Shown piece after piece: positions 27,465-37,130 of a stretch of 64,000 nucleotides of DNA. Source of the DNA: Myxococcales bacterium (GTDB taxonomy: Bacteria > Myxococcota_A > Polyangia > Polyangiales > GCA-016699535); contig CP064980.1 in assembly GCA_016699535.1 (NCBI GenBank), forward strand, positions 496,001 to 560,000, in the 5' to 3' direction. The notes beneath the pieces were generated by a model. That model was not told the DNA's origin and made no database searches. It saw only the letters and a program-made list of their open reading frames with translations. How positions within the stretch are numbered: the stretch's first letter is position 1; every line of letters begins with the position of its first letter. A program made the translations under genes and the position numbers.

Positions 27465-28239
27465 TCAGATCAGATCAAACTGGAGCGGAAAGGGTAATTC
27501 AAGCTTAGTTAACACTCCGTTGATGAGTTCATATTTGACACAATTGGCCTCATTGGTTGCCGGGTTCACGCTGCAAATACCGGCAGCATTGCCAACGGGG
27601 GTAAGACCCGTACCGCTAATTGTATAAACACCAAGTTCATAGATCGGACTACGATCATTGGGAACAATATTAAAAAACTGCATGTGCGGCTGGAGTAGAC
27701 ACCGAGGTTTGAGTAATGTGTGCCGTGGGAAATACAGGATAGTATTGAAAAGGCAAAAATGCTTCGACAGCTTCTGCGTCTAAATTAATCGTATCAGAAT
27801 CACATGCCTCGGTAGGAGTCACTGTGACATCAAGTGAATACTCGCCTATAGGGCCAAGCGAGTTAAGTTCAAGGTCAAACTGTTGCTCAGTAGTTGGCGC
27901 TGTTGAACCATTGTATCCCGCAGCACAAAGAGTGTAGAGCTTCTGATGCATAAGCGATCCATTTGCATCGAGAATGTTCAAGCTGACTTGAGCATCGGCG
28001 CCTTGGCTTGCCCAAATATTATCTTGGCTCCATTTAACCCGAAACGATGGCCGAAAAACAGTGTTTTGATACAGAGAGAGCGTGTCACTAGGATTTAGAA
28101 ACAGAACTTCATAGTAGGAAGCGCCTACGACTTGACCGCTTTGTTGAGACTGCAGCTCGTTTTCCATAGCGGCAGAACATCCAAATAACATTACGATAAG
28201 AAAACAAACTATTGCTGACAATACACTTTTTAGCTTCAT
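27465..28239 (-). CDS. Lipoprotein of unknown function, frameshifted near the C-terminus
   Basis: The first frame starts at 28239 with lipobox LFGC and runs 189 residues to HAVF then TAA. The second frame continues NIVPNDRSPIYELGVYTISG to a stop at 27465. Removing one base from the A6 run at 27672-27677 (T6 on the coding strand) joins them. The joined product is about 257 residues, beta-rich, with Cys pairs (CAAGYNGS, CDSDT, CSVNPATNEANC). No known family. A dyad upstream (28327-28352) may be its operator. Confidence 0.6.
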
Positions 28240-28326
28240 AACTACCTCAGATTTAAGTGTTCTAACCTATTCAAACTAAGCCACACCGTAGCTCTTTTTT
28301 GTGGAGGATCAAGAAGATAGTTAGCA

Positions 28327-28352
28327 TGTGCCAAGGCATCTCAGTTGGCACA
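28327..28352. promoter_or_regulatory. Dyad TGTGCCAA/TTGGCACA
   Basis: A perfect 8-bp inverted repeat with a 10-base spacer about 90 bases upstream of the lipoprotein gene starting at 28239. A second small hairpin (ACGATGT/ACATCGT, 28375-28396) lies between it and the end of the M16 operon and could be a weak terminator, though no T-run follows. Both functions are inferred. Confidence 0.3.
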
Positions 28353-28436
28353 GCTCATCTGACAAATATGTCATACGATGTTTTGTAACACATCGTTTGC
28401 GAAGTGTGACAAACAGATAACTACAGCAATTTTTGA

Positions 28437-29796
28437 CTATAGTTCATCAAAAGAAAGGAGTTTGATTGAGTCAAAAAGTTTTAACTCTCGGAGTTGCTTT
28501 TCTATTTTATTCGCCGTAGCGACAATGACGAAACTTACATCATTATCCGAAAGGCGACGTTTCAAAGCAGTGTTTGCTTCTTTCAACGTGACAGCTTTAA
28601 CTCGTTTGACATAGTTCTCGTAGTAGCGAGGCGGAAGCCCCATCACTTCTGCATCAACCAATTGGTCAACACGTTTTGCCGCCGTATCGATATCGAAGGC
28701 GTGACTGTTGATGAGATATTCTTTGGCAAAATCGAGTTCTTTTTTGCTGATACCACGCCGCACAAAATCTTGATAAAGCTCCCACTGAACTTTGATACAA
28801 GCAACCGCATCGTCCATGGCGGGGAAGGTCCACATCCACCATGCTTCGCGCTCTCGATCATGGCCCAAACGCGAGCTTGCACCATAGCTCCATCCGCGCT
28901 TTGAGCGAATTTCGTTCATGAGTCGTGCTGTAAAAGTTCCGCCAAACGCGGTGTTTGCCACATAAAGTGCGGTGTGGTCCCGGTCACGGTTGTGGCTCCC
29001 AAGCGTACCGATCACAATCTGGCTCTGAGTGCGTTCGGGTTTATCAATCACGAGCAGACTGCGACCCTTTTTTAGTTTAGGTGCTCGAACAGCTTTAAGT
29101 GCCGCCGAACCTTTTTTCAAGTTTGCAAACTCTTTATCCAACAAGCTCATCAGCTCTGAGCGAGTAATGTCTCCAGAGACGCCAAGAACCATATTGCTAG
29201 CCACCACGTGTTTCTTCACCAGCTGCTTGATATCTTTGAGCTGCACTCCGCTGATGCTTTTTTCATGGCCCAAAACGCTACGGCCATAAGTATGGGCTCC
29301 AAACAATGAAGAACGAAAGCCTTGAATTGCAAGACTTCGATCGTTGTCGCGGTTGTCGACTATCTCGGCCATTGTTTCGCTCTTGATTTGCTCTAAATCA
29401 TCTCGTCGTAAAGCCGGACGCAAAAACATGCCGGCAAAAGCGTAAAGAAGCTCTCTAATTACGCCGAATCACCGTAGCGTGAAAGGATATAAAACTATGT
29501 GCGACTTGAATGGAAAGCTGTGCGCCAAGACTATCGATTGTTTCTTCGAACTCAAGCGCCGTCGTGTTTTTTGTTCCCATACGTAGCATGCGTGCAAAAA
29601 GACGCATGCTCCCTTCTTTGCTCTTGGAATCAAATAAAGCGCCGTTGCGAAACACCAGTTCGATATTGACCAAAGGCAGAGAACTATCTTCCTCGAGGAA
29701 AACTTGCATACCCTGCTTTGTCTTGAATTTCTTGATTTGCGCGGATGCTTTTTTACTGCTCGCGGTTTTCTCTTTGTATCGTTGATGTTTTTTCAC
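28437..29796 (-). CDS. M16 peptidase-like subunit without HxxEH, frameshifted
   Basis: The start is a GTG (29796) three bases after the upstream stop. The N-terminal M16 fold is recognisable (FLEEDSSLPLVNIELVFRNG), but where M16 enzymes have HxxEH this one reads MRLFARML, so it lacks the zinc site. One extra T at AATTA (29455-29460) creates a stop after VIRRN; the other frame then continues RELLYAFAGMFLRPALRRDD to 28437 with normal M16 features (GVSGDITRSEL, RSKRGWSYGASSRLG). In two-gene M16B systems the inactive partner binds substrate and its R/Y pair helps catalysis; that pair (RGWSY) is present. Confidence 0.8.
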
Positions 29797-29799
29797 AGC

Positions 29800-31155
29800 T
29801 TACTCTTTGGGAAGAACAGTAATGGTCGTACGGGAGGTTTTGTTAAAATATTTTTTACTAACGCGACGAAGATCAGCAACACTGATTCCGCGAACCTGCC
29901 CCATGCGTGAAAAGGCTTGTGTAAAATCACCAAGCACCGTTGCATAGAAACCTAAACCTTCTGCTCGGCCAGAATTGTTTTCCATGCCTTGAAGGAAAGA
30001 TAGTTCAAAACGGTTCTTAGCTTTGTCAAGTTCTTCTGCTCTGATGGGGCCATGACAAAAACGTCTTATTTCTTTTTCGAAAAGAGCCAAGCCTTTTTTT
30101 GAACTTTTCCCTTCACGCATTGAAATCCAGATCTCGTACAAACCCGGGTCCTTAAAAGACCCCACAAAGGAGCTTACTTCCGAGGCTGCTTCCGCTTCCA
30201 CAACCATTGAACGGTGTAGGCGCGAGCTACGCCCGCCAAACAGCATTTCATCGATGATACACAGTACGGTGTGATCGGGATCAGCCAGCGCAGGACTACG
30301 ATAGCCAAGCTGCAGTTTCTCAGTGGGCGTAGGTAAACGCATGGTAAGCTTGCGTTCCGTGCGCTGTGTATTTTCTTTTACTGCTTTCTCTTTTGGAATT
30401 TTCGCGGAAGGGAGTTTGCCATAGTGTTTTTCGATGCAATGCAGAGCATCCTCCTCACTCACATCACCGGAAATTACTATTGTCGCGTTGTTTGGAGCAT
30501 AGAAGGTCTTGTAAAACTCACGACAGTCTTGCAGCTTAAAATTAAGGATATCTTCCATCCAGCCAATCGTCGGCCAATGGTAAGGATGCTTTCTGAACGC
30601 AGTTGCATAGAGCTTCTCGTTGACCGCACCATGGATATCGTCTTCAACCCGATAACGTCTCTCGTTGGCAACCACTTCCTTTTCCGAATCAAGCTGTGGC
30701 TTTCTAAGCACGAGATTCACCATGCGCTCCGCTTCCATGGAAGCCACGAGCTCCAGTTTAGAAGAGGGAAGATTCTCGTAGTAAAAAGTCCAATCAAGCC
30801 AAGTTGCAGCATTGGTTTCACCGCCCGCGGACTCAAGTATGCGATCAAACTGTCCCGCAGGAAGATGTTTCGTTTCATTGAACATCAGATGTTCAAAAAG
30901 ATGAGCTAAACCTGTCTTTCCTTTTTTCTCGTGGCGCGAACCCACTCGAAACCAAGTCTGGTAGCTCAGGACGGGCGCGGAATGATCACTCAGCAAAATA
31001 AGATCAAGCCCATTTTTTAATCGGTATTGCTTAACTTCTTTACTCTGGCCCAAGTCATGTCGACGAATAAGTCTAACTTGTGCTTTTCGTTTAGCCGAAG
31101 AAGAAATGAGTTTTTTGGTATGACTGATTTGTGTTTTTGAAAGAGCACGTGCCAT
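29800..31155 (-). CDS. M16 family zinc metallopeptidase, active subunit
   Basis: 451 residues with an inverted zinc motif HLFEH near residue 86 and the distal Glu in the block ending EAERM, so the metal site is complete. The typical NNATIVISGD boundary between the two M16 halves is present. The N-terminus is basic, without a signal peptide; it may be cytoplasmic or periplasmic through another route. It precedes its inactive partner by three bases, an arrangement common in Proteobacteria and Myxococcota in which both chains form one peptidase chamber. Confidence 0.9.
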   Translation of the reverse strand: MARALSKTQISHTKKLISSSAKRKAQVRLIRRHDLGQSKEVKQYRLKNGLDLILLSDHSAPVLSYQTWFRVGSRHEKKGKTGLAHLFEHLMFNETKHLPAGQFDRILESAGGETNAATWLDWTFYYENLPSSKLELVASMEAERMVNLVLRKPQLDSEKEVVANERRYRVEDDIHGAVNEKLYATAFRKHPYHWPTIGWMEDILNFKLQDCREFYKTFYAPNNATIVISGDVSEEDALHCIEKHYGKLPSAKIPKEKAVKENTQRTERKLTMRLPTPTEKLQLGYRSPALADPDHTVLCIIDEMLFGGRSSRLHRSMVVEAEAASEVSSFVGSFKDPGLYEIWISMREGKSSKKGLALFEKEIRRFCHGPIRAEELDKAKNRFELSFLQGMENNSGRAEGLGFYATVLGDFTQAFSRMGQVRGISVADLRRVSKKYFNKTSRTTITVLPKE

Positions 31156-31232
31156 GGAATGTTGGTCATCGTGGGCCTAGCCTAGCTCTACGTCAAGTCC
31201 CCTTAGCACTCTTAAGCACTTCGATTTGATCA

Positions 31233-32390
31233 CTAGGGTTTTAAAATTGCCATGAGTTGTTGACCAAAACTTGTAGGGAGCAAATCCATACCAATACCGC
31301 AGCCATCTGAAGAGGTATCTTGAATTAGATTTGGCGCGCAGTTGTGGTGGAAGGTCCAAGCCAGATGCGAGATTTGCCGTTGCTCCGCATACGATACTAC
31401 CGAGTTGATTTCTGAGCTTCCGTATTCTCCGATAATCACGGGAATGGTTTGTGCAGCATCACCAAAAAGCGAGTCGTAGAAACTATCGGTATCGGGCGGT
31501 GTTCCGCTATCAAAGTAAGGGTGGCTTTCGTAAACAATATTCTCTCCACCACTCGCTGTAATTGGATGATCCACGTAATAATCAAGGTATCTTGCCCAGG
31601 CCCGAGTTCCTTGTACCGAAACGATGTGTTTGTAAGGCGCGCCTGCAGCCTGTTCCGCGTCACGAATCGCCTGAACGGTGTCATTCATGGCTTGCCATAC
31701 TTGGGCATCTTGCGCGCCGTCAAAATTGGACTGAGGTTCATTGACTAGTCCAAATAGAACATGCCGGTCGTGTGCAAAGCGTGTCGCAACCATCTCCCAG
31801 ATTTGTTGCGTATCTTCAGTTGGCCAGCCAAGGGGAGTAAAGCTTGGATCAATCCACAATGTTACCAATACATATGCATTTTCTTTTTGGCCAATGTGAT
31901 CCACGATTTGCTCAACTTGATCGAGCACTGAACTGTCATCAAGGATGCTTTTGAAATTGCTTTCGGCGCGATATCCTTCGGCGCCCGCATAGCTTTCGAG
32001 CGCAAGGCGCACAAAGTTAGCTCCCCAAACATCATAGAGCTCATCCAAGCGACGATTGACCTCGCCAACTTCGGGATCTTTCCATGTACAAGCATTGCAA
32101 CTGCGCATGTCATGGATGTTCGCACCACGACCCATCCAAACATTATCGCCTAAATAGATATGGTTTCCTGATGTGTAGAGCCAGCCATCATTACTTGCGG
32201 AATCTCCACTGTTACCCGAAAGATCCGTGTTTGAACTTTCTCCCAAGCCATTCGAATTCGAGCCTGGGTTGCTGCCGTTCGTAGAATCGCCCACACTAGC
32301 AACCGTTCCCGTACAAGCGTAGATAGGCACAATACATCCCACTAGGAAACACTGCCTAAGCAAGCTGTATGTACGATGCGCATGACCCAT
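31233..32390 (-). CDS. Secreted glycoside hydrolase family 5-like enzyme
   Basis: ATG start (32390) preferred over an upstream TTG. The signal region has a hydrophobic stretch and YAC, possibly a lipobox, then a Gly/Asn/Ser-rich linker (about 40-70). The TIM-barrel shows GH5 landmarks: NFVRLALESY, the acid/base Glu in FGLVNEPQ and the nucleophile Glu in VIIGEYGS. Substrates in this clan are beta-glucans or mannans; which one cannot be told. Likely degrades polysaccharide outside the cell, in keeping with a predatory or biomass-degrading lifestyle. Confidence 0.85.
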   Translation of the reverse strand: MGHAHRTYSLLRQCFLVGCIVPIYACTGTVASVGDSTNGSNPGSNSNGLGESSNTDLSGNSGDSASNDGWLYTSGNHIYLGDNVWMGRGANIHDMRSCNACTWKDPEVGEVNRRLDELYDVWGANFVRLALESYAGAEGYRAESNFKSILDDSSVLDQVEQIVDHIGQKENAYVLVTLWIDPSFTPLGWPTEDTQQIWEMVATRFAHDRHVLFGLVNEPQSNFDGAQDAQVWQAMNDTVQAIRDAEQAAGAPYKHIVSVQGTRAWARYLDYYVDHPITASGGENIVYESHPYFDSGTPPDTDSFYDSLFGDAAQTIPVIIGEYGSSEINSVVSYAEQRQISHLAWTFHHNCAPNLIQDTSSDGCGIGMDLLPTSFGQQLMAILKP

Positions 32391-32552
32391 GCCTATAGTG
32401 GCTTGCAAGAAATGGGCCGCTTTTATCGACTGAAATTATTCAAACTTTCTTGTATTTCTGGCGCATTTAAAACACTCCCAGAACAAGACTTGCGCCAAGA
32501 ATCGCTTCGCGCTTCGAGACGAATCTGTTAGAAGAGCGGACAAGGAAAATTT

Positions 32553-33472
32553 ATGCGAATTTTAGTGAGCGGTGGAGCTGGTTTTATTGGGTCTTGGGTT
32601 GTCGATGCTTTTATCGACGCGGGCCATGACGTTGCTGTACTGGATAGTCTTGTCACAGGCGATAAAGAAAACCTAAATCAACAAGCACGTTTTTTCCAAG
32701 GCGATATCTGCGATGAAACATTCGTCAAAAAGGTTTTCGAAGAGTTCCGTCCTGAAGTCGTTGACCATCATGCCGCACAAGTGAACGTGCGCAAGTCCGC
32801 ACAAGACCCACGGTATGATGCAGAAGTAAATATTCTCGGAACACTCAATCTCTTGCAAGCTGCAAAGCAAACGGCCACAAAGCGCTTTGTTTTTGCATCG
32901 ACGGGAGGCGCTATTTATGGTGAAGCAAGCGATATTCCCACGACTGAACAATGCGCTGCAAAGCCTGAATCGCCTTATGCCATTTCTAAACAGGCAGCGG
33001 AACTTTACTTGAAAAGCTCTGCTAAGTTAGCAGGTCTTGAAACGGTTGTACTGCGCTACGCCAACGTGTACGGGCCGCGTCAAATGCCAAAGGCGAAGCG
33101 GGTGTAGTTGCTGTGTTTTGCAATCTAGCGCTAAGAGATGAGCCCTGCATTATTTTTGGCGACGGGCAACAAACGAGAGATTACGTCTACGTAAAAGATG
33201 TAGCACAAGCTAACTTGCTTGCACTGAATGCAAGCCCTGACACCTATAATGTTGGGACAGGTATCGAAACCACAGTCAATGAGCTCGTGGATAAGCTCGC
33301 ACTGGCCCTCGATAAAAGTATCCGCTCAGAGCACGTCAACGCACGCGGGGAAGAGCTTCTCCGAAGTGCACTTAGTGCCAGTAAAATAAAAAAGAATTTG
33401 GGCTGGAACAACGAGATTGATCTAAAAACAGGTCTAACCGAAACAAGCACTTGGTTTAAACAACGTTTATAG
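32553..33472 (+). CDS. NAD-dependent sugar epimerase (GalE-like), frameshifted
   Basis: Extended SDR enzyme. GGAGFIGS near residue 8 binds NAD, STGGAIYGE and YAISK (Tyr/Lys) form the catalytic site, and LRYANVYGPRQ follows. At 33082-33084 one A is missing from the AAA run: the first frame ends MPKAKRV, while the second continues NAKGEAGVVAVFCN, FGDGQQTRDYVYVKDVA and a normal C-terminus ending at 33472. The repaired length of about 306 residues is normal for UDP-glucose 4-epimerase-like proteins. The substrate is unspecified. Sequencing error is the simplest explanation, because every motif on both sides is intact. Confidence 0.85.
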
Positions 33473-33484
33473 AAGTCTACGCTT

Positions 33485-34882
33485 TTACTTTTCTACCGTA
33501 CTTTCTGCATGGTGCAGAGGAACCGTTAGTGTAAAGATCGCGCCTTGATTTGGACCATCACTTTGTGCACTTAGGGAGCCACCCAAACGTCGCGCAGCAA
33601 TGGCCGCGTCATGCAAACCGAACCCTCCCTGACGATAATCCGGTGTAAAAAGTGCATCTAATTGTTGCTTTGTAAAACCCGGTCCGCTGTCTTCTACTAT
33701 GAAGCAGATGCTATCGGGAACCGCGTGCACAACAGAAACCATGACTGTTCTAGCCCGTGTTGTAATGCGCTGCAAGGCTGAACTCGCGTTTGCAATTAGC
33801 TCGGATAAGATATCGCATAGAACAAATCCGGCACAATAAAAGGAAATTGCTTCAGGCGTTGTTATTTCTATGGCAATGTCATTTTTTAGCTTATCTTGCT
33901 TAGCTTTTGCAATAGCTTTTTCGATCAACTCATGACTATCGCATTTTGAAAAATGCTCAACGCTCTCGATGCGCGTATTTTGGTCATCGACATAGCGAGC
34001 AATGTTTTGCACTTGTTCATCCAAGTCTGACAAAGTTGCGTGAGCCACATCTAAGCGTCGATGCACAGCCCCAGAAAGCGCATTTAGATACGGCAGTACT
34101 AATTTACCACGTTGATCGTTTTGCAAATAATCGACAAGTTCCTTTGGTTCTTTAGTGGCAAGATCGGCAATGTCATCAATACGCGGCAATGGTAGGGTTT
34201 GAATGTTTTCTCTAAGTTGATCCAAAGACACTGAAATTGAATTCATCGCATTGCCTAAGTGATGAAGAACACGTATGGCCATTTCGGCCTTTCCCGCCGT
34301 GCGTGCCGTGTCGATAAGTTGTTGCTGAAGTTCCATCATTTTCTTTTGATCACTGGCTCGCTCCAAGGCTTGGCTCACCAGAAAACTCAAGCGCTTCGCT
34401 CTTCGCACATGACTTTGCCTAAAATGACCTTGCTGCGCAGAAGTCGCAAGCAGCATGCTGGTTGGTGGGCTGCCTTGCAACGGTACGTAAAGGGCGGACT
34501 TTACTTTAGGGAGCATCTCAGGAGACTGGTTATTCCATTCCAGTAGTTTGCTAACATCAAAAATTGCCAGAGGCTGAGCAGGTTTTAGACGCACTAACAT
34601 ATCGCGATGATGCCTCAGCTCTTTGGAGAAAATCGAGGACGTTGAAACAAGGGTTTCGACACCAAGACCCTCGGCTCTAACAATGCACGCTTCGTCAAAA
34701 TCAAGTACCAATTTTAGTACACGCAAAAGCTCAGCAAACATTTGTTCCGGTTTGCTAGCCAACGTCAAGGTCGAAAGGCACATCGCGACACTTTCTGACT
34801 CAAGCCGTAGGGCTTGCTCTCGCTGCCGCGCAAGCTCCACGTCGAGAAGCGCTTCGCGAAGATGTTCGCTGCTGCCTTTCAT
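33485..34882 (-). CDS. Soluble sensor histidine kinase with GAF domain
   Basis: The ATG overlaps the FIST gene stop (ATGA). Residues about 1-50 are coiled coil, then a GAF-like region to about 190, then an unusual H-box RVLHHLGNAMNSISVS whose His should be phosphorylated; this GN-x-x-NS form is found in many myxobacterial kinases. The C-terminal ATPase has LSELIANASSAL (N box), VEDSGPGF (G1), GGFGLHDAA (G2) and NQGAIFTLTVPL. No transmembrane helix. No response regulator is adjacent. Its partner is the FIST sensor protein translated just before it. Confidence 0.85.
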   Translation of the reverse strand: MKGSSEHLREALLDVELARQREQALRLESESVAMCLSTLTLASKPEQMFAELLRVLKLVLDFDEACIVRAEGLGVETLVSTSSIFSKELRHHRDMLVRLKPAQPLAIFDVSKLLEWNNQSPEMLPKVKSALYVPLQGSPPTSMLLATSAQQGHFRQSHVRRAKRLSFLVSQALERASDQKKMMELQQQLIDTARTAGKAEMAIRVLHHLGNAMNSISVSLDQLRENIQTLPLPRIDDIADLATKEPKELVDYLQNDQRGKLVLPYLNALSGAVHRRLDVAHATLSDLDEQVQNIARYVDDQNTRIESVEHFSKCDSHELIEKAIAKAKQDKLKNDIAIEITTPEAISFYCAGFVLCDILSELIANASSALQRITTRARTVMVSVVHAVPDSICFIVEDSGPGFTKQQLDALFTPDYRQGGFGLHDAAIAARRLGGSLSAQSDGPNQGAIFTLTVPLHHAESTVEK

Positions 34883-36072
34883 TGGGTAAACACCAAAACA
34901 GAGATCATGAGATTGCCGTGTCGATTTCCACAGCCTGCAAAACATCCTTGTTCACCAAAAGTAAACGCACCCAAAAAAGGGGCCTCCTTAAGTTCGGTAC
35001 AAATACTATCAACGACCTCGTCCATACGATCTCGAACGGTTAGCATGCATCCCGCGCAATAGATGACTAATGCTCCTGCAACCTGCTCGACGACAGCACC
35101 GTGGTTTTTCAAAGCAGCGCCGGCGACACGCCCGGCTCGTTCGGCAAGGCTATCTTTGGTGCCTCTCATCAGCACAAGCTCGTCACCAACGCTTATTTCT
35201 GAAAAGACACTAAGCACACCGTTGTTTAGCAAAGTATCAGGATGCGAGAGATGATAATTTTCAATACCGGCAATACTGCTTACCGCTCGTCCCAGTGGGT
35301 GCAGAGTCGTATGGGCAAGAATATTTCCTGGCACAGTTAGATGCTCTGTAAGTGCTCCTTCTGTCCATTCGTCATATACTTCTGCCGCTGCTCTTCCATC
35401 GATTTCAAAAATAGTACGACCCTCGGCTCGAGTCACCTTACCTTTACGATTGGTTGGAGTATATCCACTATGAAAAGCAAAAAGTAGTTCAGTGCTTGGA
35501 AATAACACTGAAACTACAACGGCCCGATCGTAACAGCGACCATTGCAAAAAAGTTTCCACTCTCCATTAACTGTATTGTCAGCGGCGCTTCCTCCAGTTA
35601 CTGGAACATCTGGGCCTAAAATCTCAGCCAGACTATCGAGCACCATTTCTTCGTCCCCAGGCGTCGATGATACCCAAACCATCGCAGGAAGCATGCCTGG
35701 ACGCTGCGCTTGCTGTAGCGCTTGCTCTAGCGCCTCGCGGGTTGCGCTCACGACATCAACATCAATGAAAGCTGCGCCACTACCATACGCGCCGTCGTGA
35801 TCAAGCACTCCAAACAGTCCGACCGCTACACCATCCTCGCCGTGGAAACCTTGCTCTGTCATCACACCAAGACAGGAAGTGTTGCCATGTATTGCACTAT
35901 TGGGAGCCAACTCTTTAAGCATGATGGAAAATGCTTGTGTATCTATGACAGAGGTGCAGTTTACGATAAGCAGTTGTGGAGCTTCCCCTAAATTATTATA
36001 AATCTGTTCATAGGCTTCGCGAGCTGCGTGAGCTGCTTCTGAGGCTGTCGAATATCCCGATGCTGTTTTCAT
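34879..36072 (-). CDS. FIST N/C-domain sensor protein
   Basis: 397 residues covering a FIST_N domain (about 1-200: LLIVNCTSVID, GNTSCLGVMTEQG, VTGGSAADN) and FIST_C (about 210-390: YDEWTEGALTE, MLTVRDRMDEVV, GAFTFGEQGCF). FIST domains are thought to sense small ligands such as amino acids; the family is known mostly by association with signalling. A strong AAGGAGGT ribosome site lies before the ATG. Translationally coupled to the histidine kinase, so it likely feeds that kinase in trans. No fused output domain. Confidence 0.85.
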   Translation of the reverse strand: MKTASGYSTASEAAHAAREAYEQIYNNLGEAPQLLIVNCTSVIDTQAFSIMLKELAPNSAIHGNTSCLGVMTEQGFHGEDGVAVGLFGVLDHDGAYGSGAAFIDVDVVSATREALEQALQQAQRPGMLPAMVWVSSTPGDEEMVLDSLAEILGPDVPVTGGSAADNTVNGEWKLFCNGRCYDRAVVVSVLFPSTELLFAFHSGYTPTNRKGKVTRAEGRTIFEIDGRAAAEVYDEWTEGALTEHLTVPGNILAHTTLHPLGRAVSSIAGIENYHLSHPDTLLNNGVLSVFSEISVGDELVLMRGTKDSLAERAGRVAGAALKNHGAVVEQVAGALVIYCAGCMLTVRDRMDEVVDSICTELKEAPFLGAFTFGEQGCFAGCGNRHGNLMISVLVFTQ

Positions 36073-36499
36073 TTTGACCTCCTTCCAATCTGATGAACTC
36101 AGCTCATTAGAAGTTCAGAACTGTGTTCTTAAAATGTACTTTGACGAAAAAACTCTTTAGATGTTCGTCTAAAATTCAGCATAGAAACATCTATCGCTCC
36201 GACCTCACGCAACGAATGCTAACCGCGACAAAAAAGCCCGCGAGAACAGAAACAGTTTGGAATCGTAGACACACGAGATCTCAATCCACTTTTTATGAAT
36301 CCAGTATAGGCCTTGCACTCGACTCCGCAAGTTACTTGAAGAGCGAAACAACAAAGGCTTAGCGCTTCTACTCACAACGATTAGTGACTTGCCGTTACGT
36401 CAAAATTTTGGCGACAAGGTACCCGCTCGTAACCCGAAAGCCATCGGGATCTTCGTTGTATTCGTTTAGTATAGCAAGGTTTTGTTTTCGAATTTCACT
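36073..36499. other. Intergenic gap without a supported gene
   Basis: 427 bp between the FIST gene start and a methyltransferase fragment. A plus-strand open frame here (36123-36362) has no ribosome site and a composition unlike a protein, so I see nothing in this stretch except the presumed FIST promoter near 36080-36150. Confidence 0.4.
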
Positions 36500-36895
36500 C
36501 TATACATCGCCGGCTAAGTTACGAATCGCTCGCCAAACTGGATGATTCATCTCAAGGTCTGTAAACCAAGCCTGCGCAGAGGATTCTTCGAACACAATCT
36601 CCTCTTCGAGAATCTCAATCTCTGCGCTGTGAATGCCAAACAGGTCTTTCAACGACGAGCGATCACTCCAAGGGGACGACTTTTTCGGGCTTTTATTATA
36701 GTTTAAAAGTTCGCCCACTTCGTAAATAGCGCCTTTGGGTAGCCAGGGACTAAGCACCATGCGGTCACCAGGACGAAGCACCCGGAACATCTCCGCAACT
36801 GCTTGTTTCGGATTGGGCGCAAAGATAACTGAAAAATTAGCAAGCACCGCGCCAAACGATGCATCCCTTAGCTTATTGCATTTGCTATCTTGCTT
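36500..36895 (-). pseudogene. C-terminal fragment of a SAM-dependent methyltransferase
   Basis: The frame reads DASFGAVLANFSVIFAPNPK, then AVAEMFRVLRPGDRMVLSPW, the post-II/III and motif III part of class I (UbiE-like) methyltransferases, and goes on to a stop at 36500. The N-terminal SAM-binding glycine loop is missing, because an in-frame TGA precedes the block near 36895 and no start codon is sensible. A leftover of a deleted gene. Confidence 0.65.
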
Positions 36896-36914
36896 TCAAA
36901 ATGGTCGACCTTAT

Positions 36915-37115
36915 TTAAAAGGCATTGCCGGGTTTGAGGCCGACCTTTTTGAGGATCATGGCGAGGGGGCAGAAACCAGTGAAGGAGGCTTGGAGCATGT
37001 TGAGGCCGACGAAGGCTGTAACAGCTAGCCATGCGATGTTGTGCAGGTACGCGAGACTAACGCTTGCGAGGATAAACACTCCGGCGATTCTAAATACCAT
37101 TCGATCTACATTCAT
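36915..37115 (-). CDS. DUF2892 small membrane protein
   Basis: 66 residues with GGGAG before the ATG. Two hydrophobic helices joined by a short loop, starting [14 protein letters not shown] and containing [15 protein letters not shown], which is the DUF2892 signature (the membrane part of YgaP-like rhodaneses). It closes the exporter operon, 15 bases after the porin stop. Family members often travel with ArsR-type regulators and sulfur-handling proteins; the role here is unknown. Confidence 0.8.
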   Translation of the reverse strand: MNVDRMVFRIAGVFILASVSLAYLHNIAWLAVTAFVGLNMLQASFTGFCPLAMILKKVGLKPGNAF

Positions 37116-37130
37116 TGCTGTACTCCCTTT

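Noticed and set aside
36123..36362. Plus-strand open frame of 79 codons upstream of the FIST gene
   Set aside because: No ribosome site, basic low-information composition and location in a promoter region; no motif, so not called.
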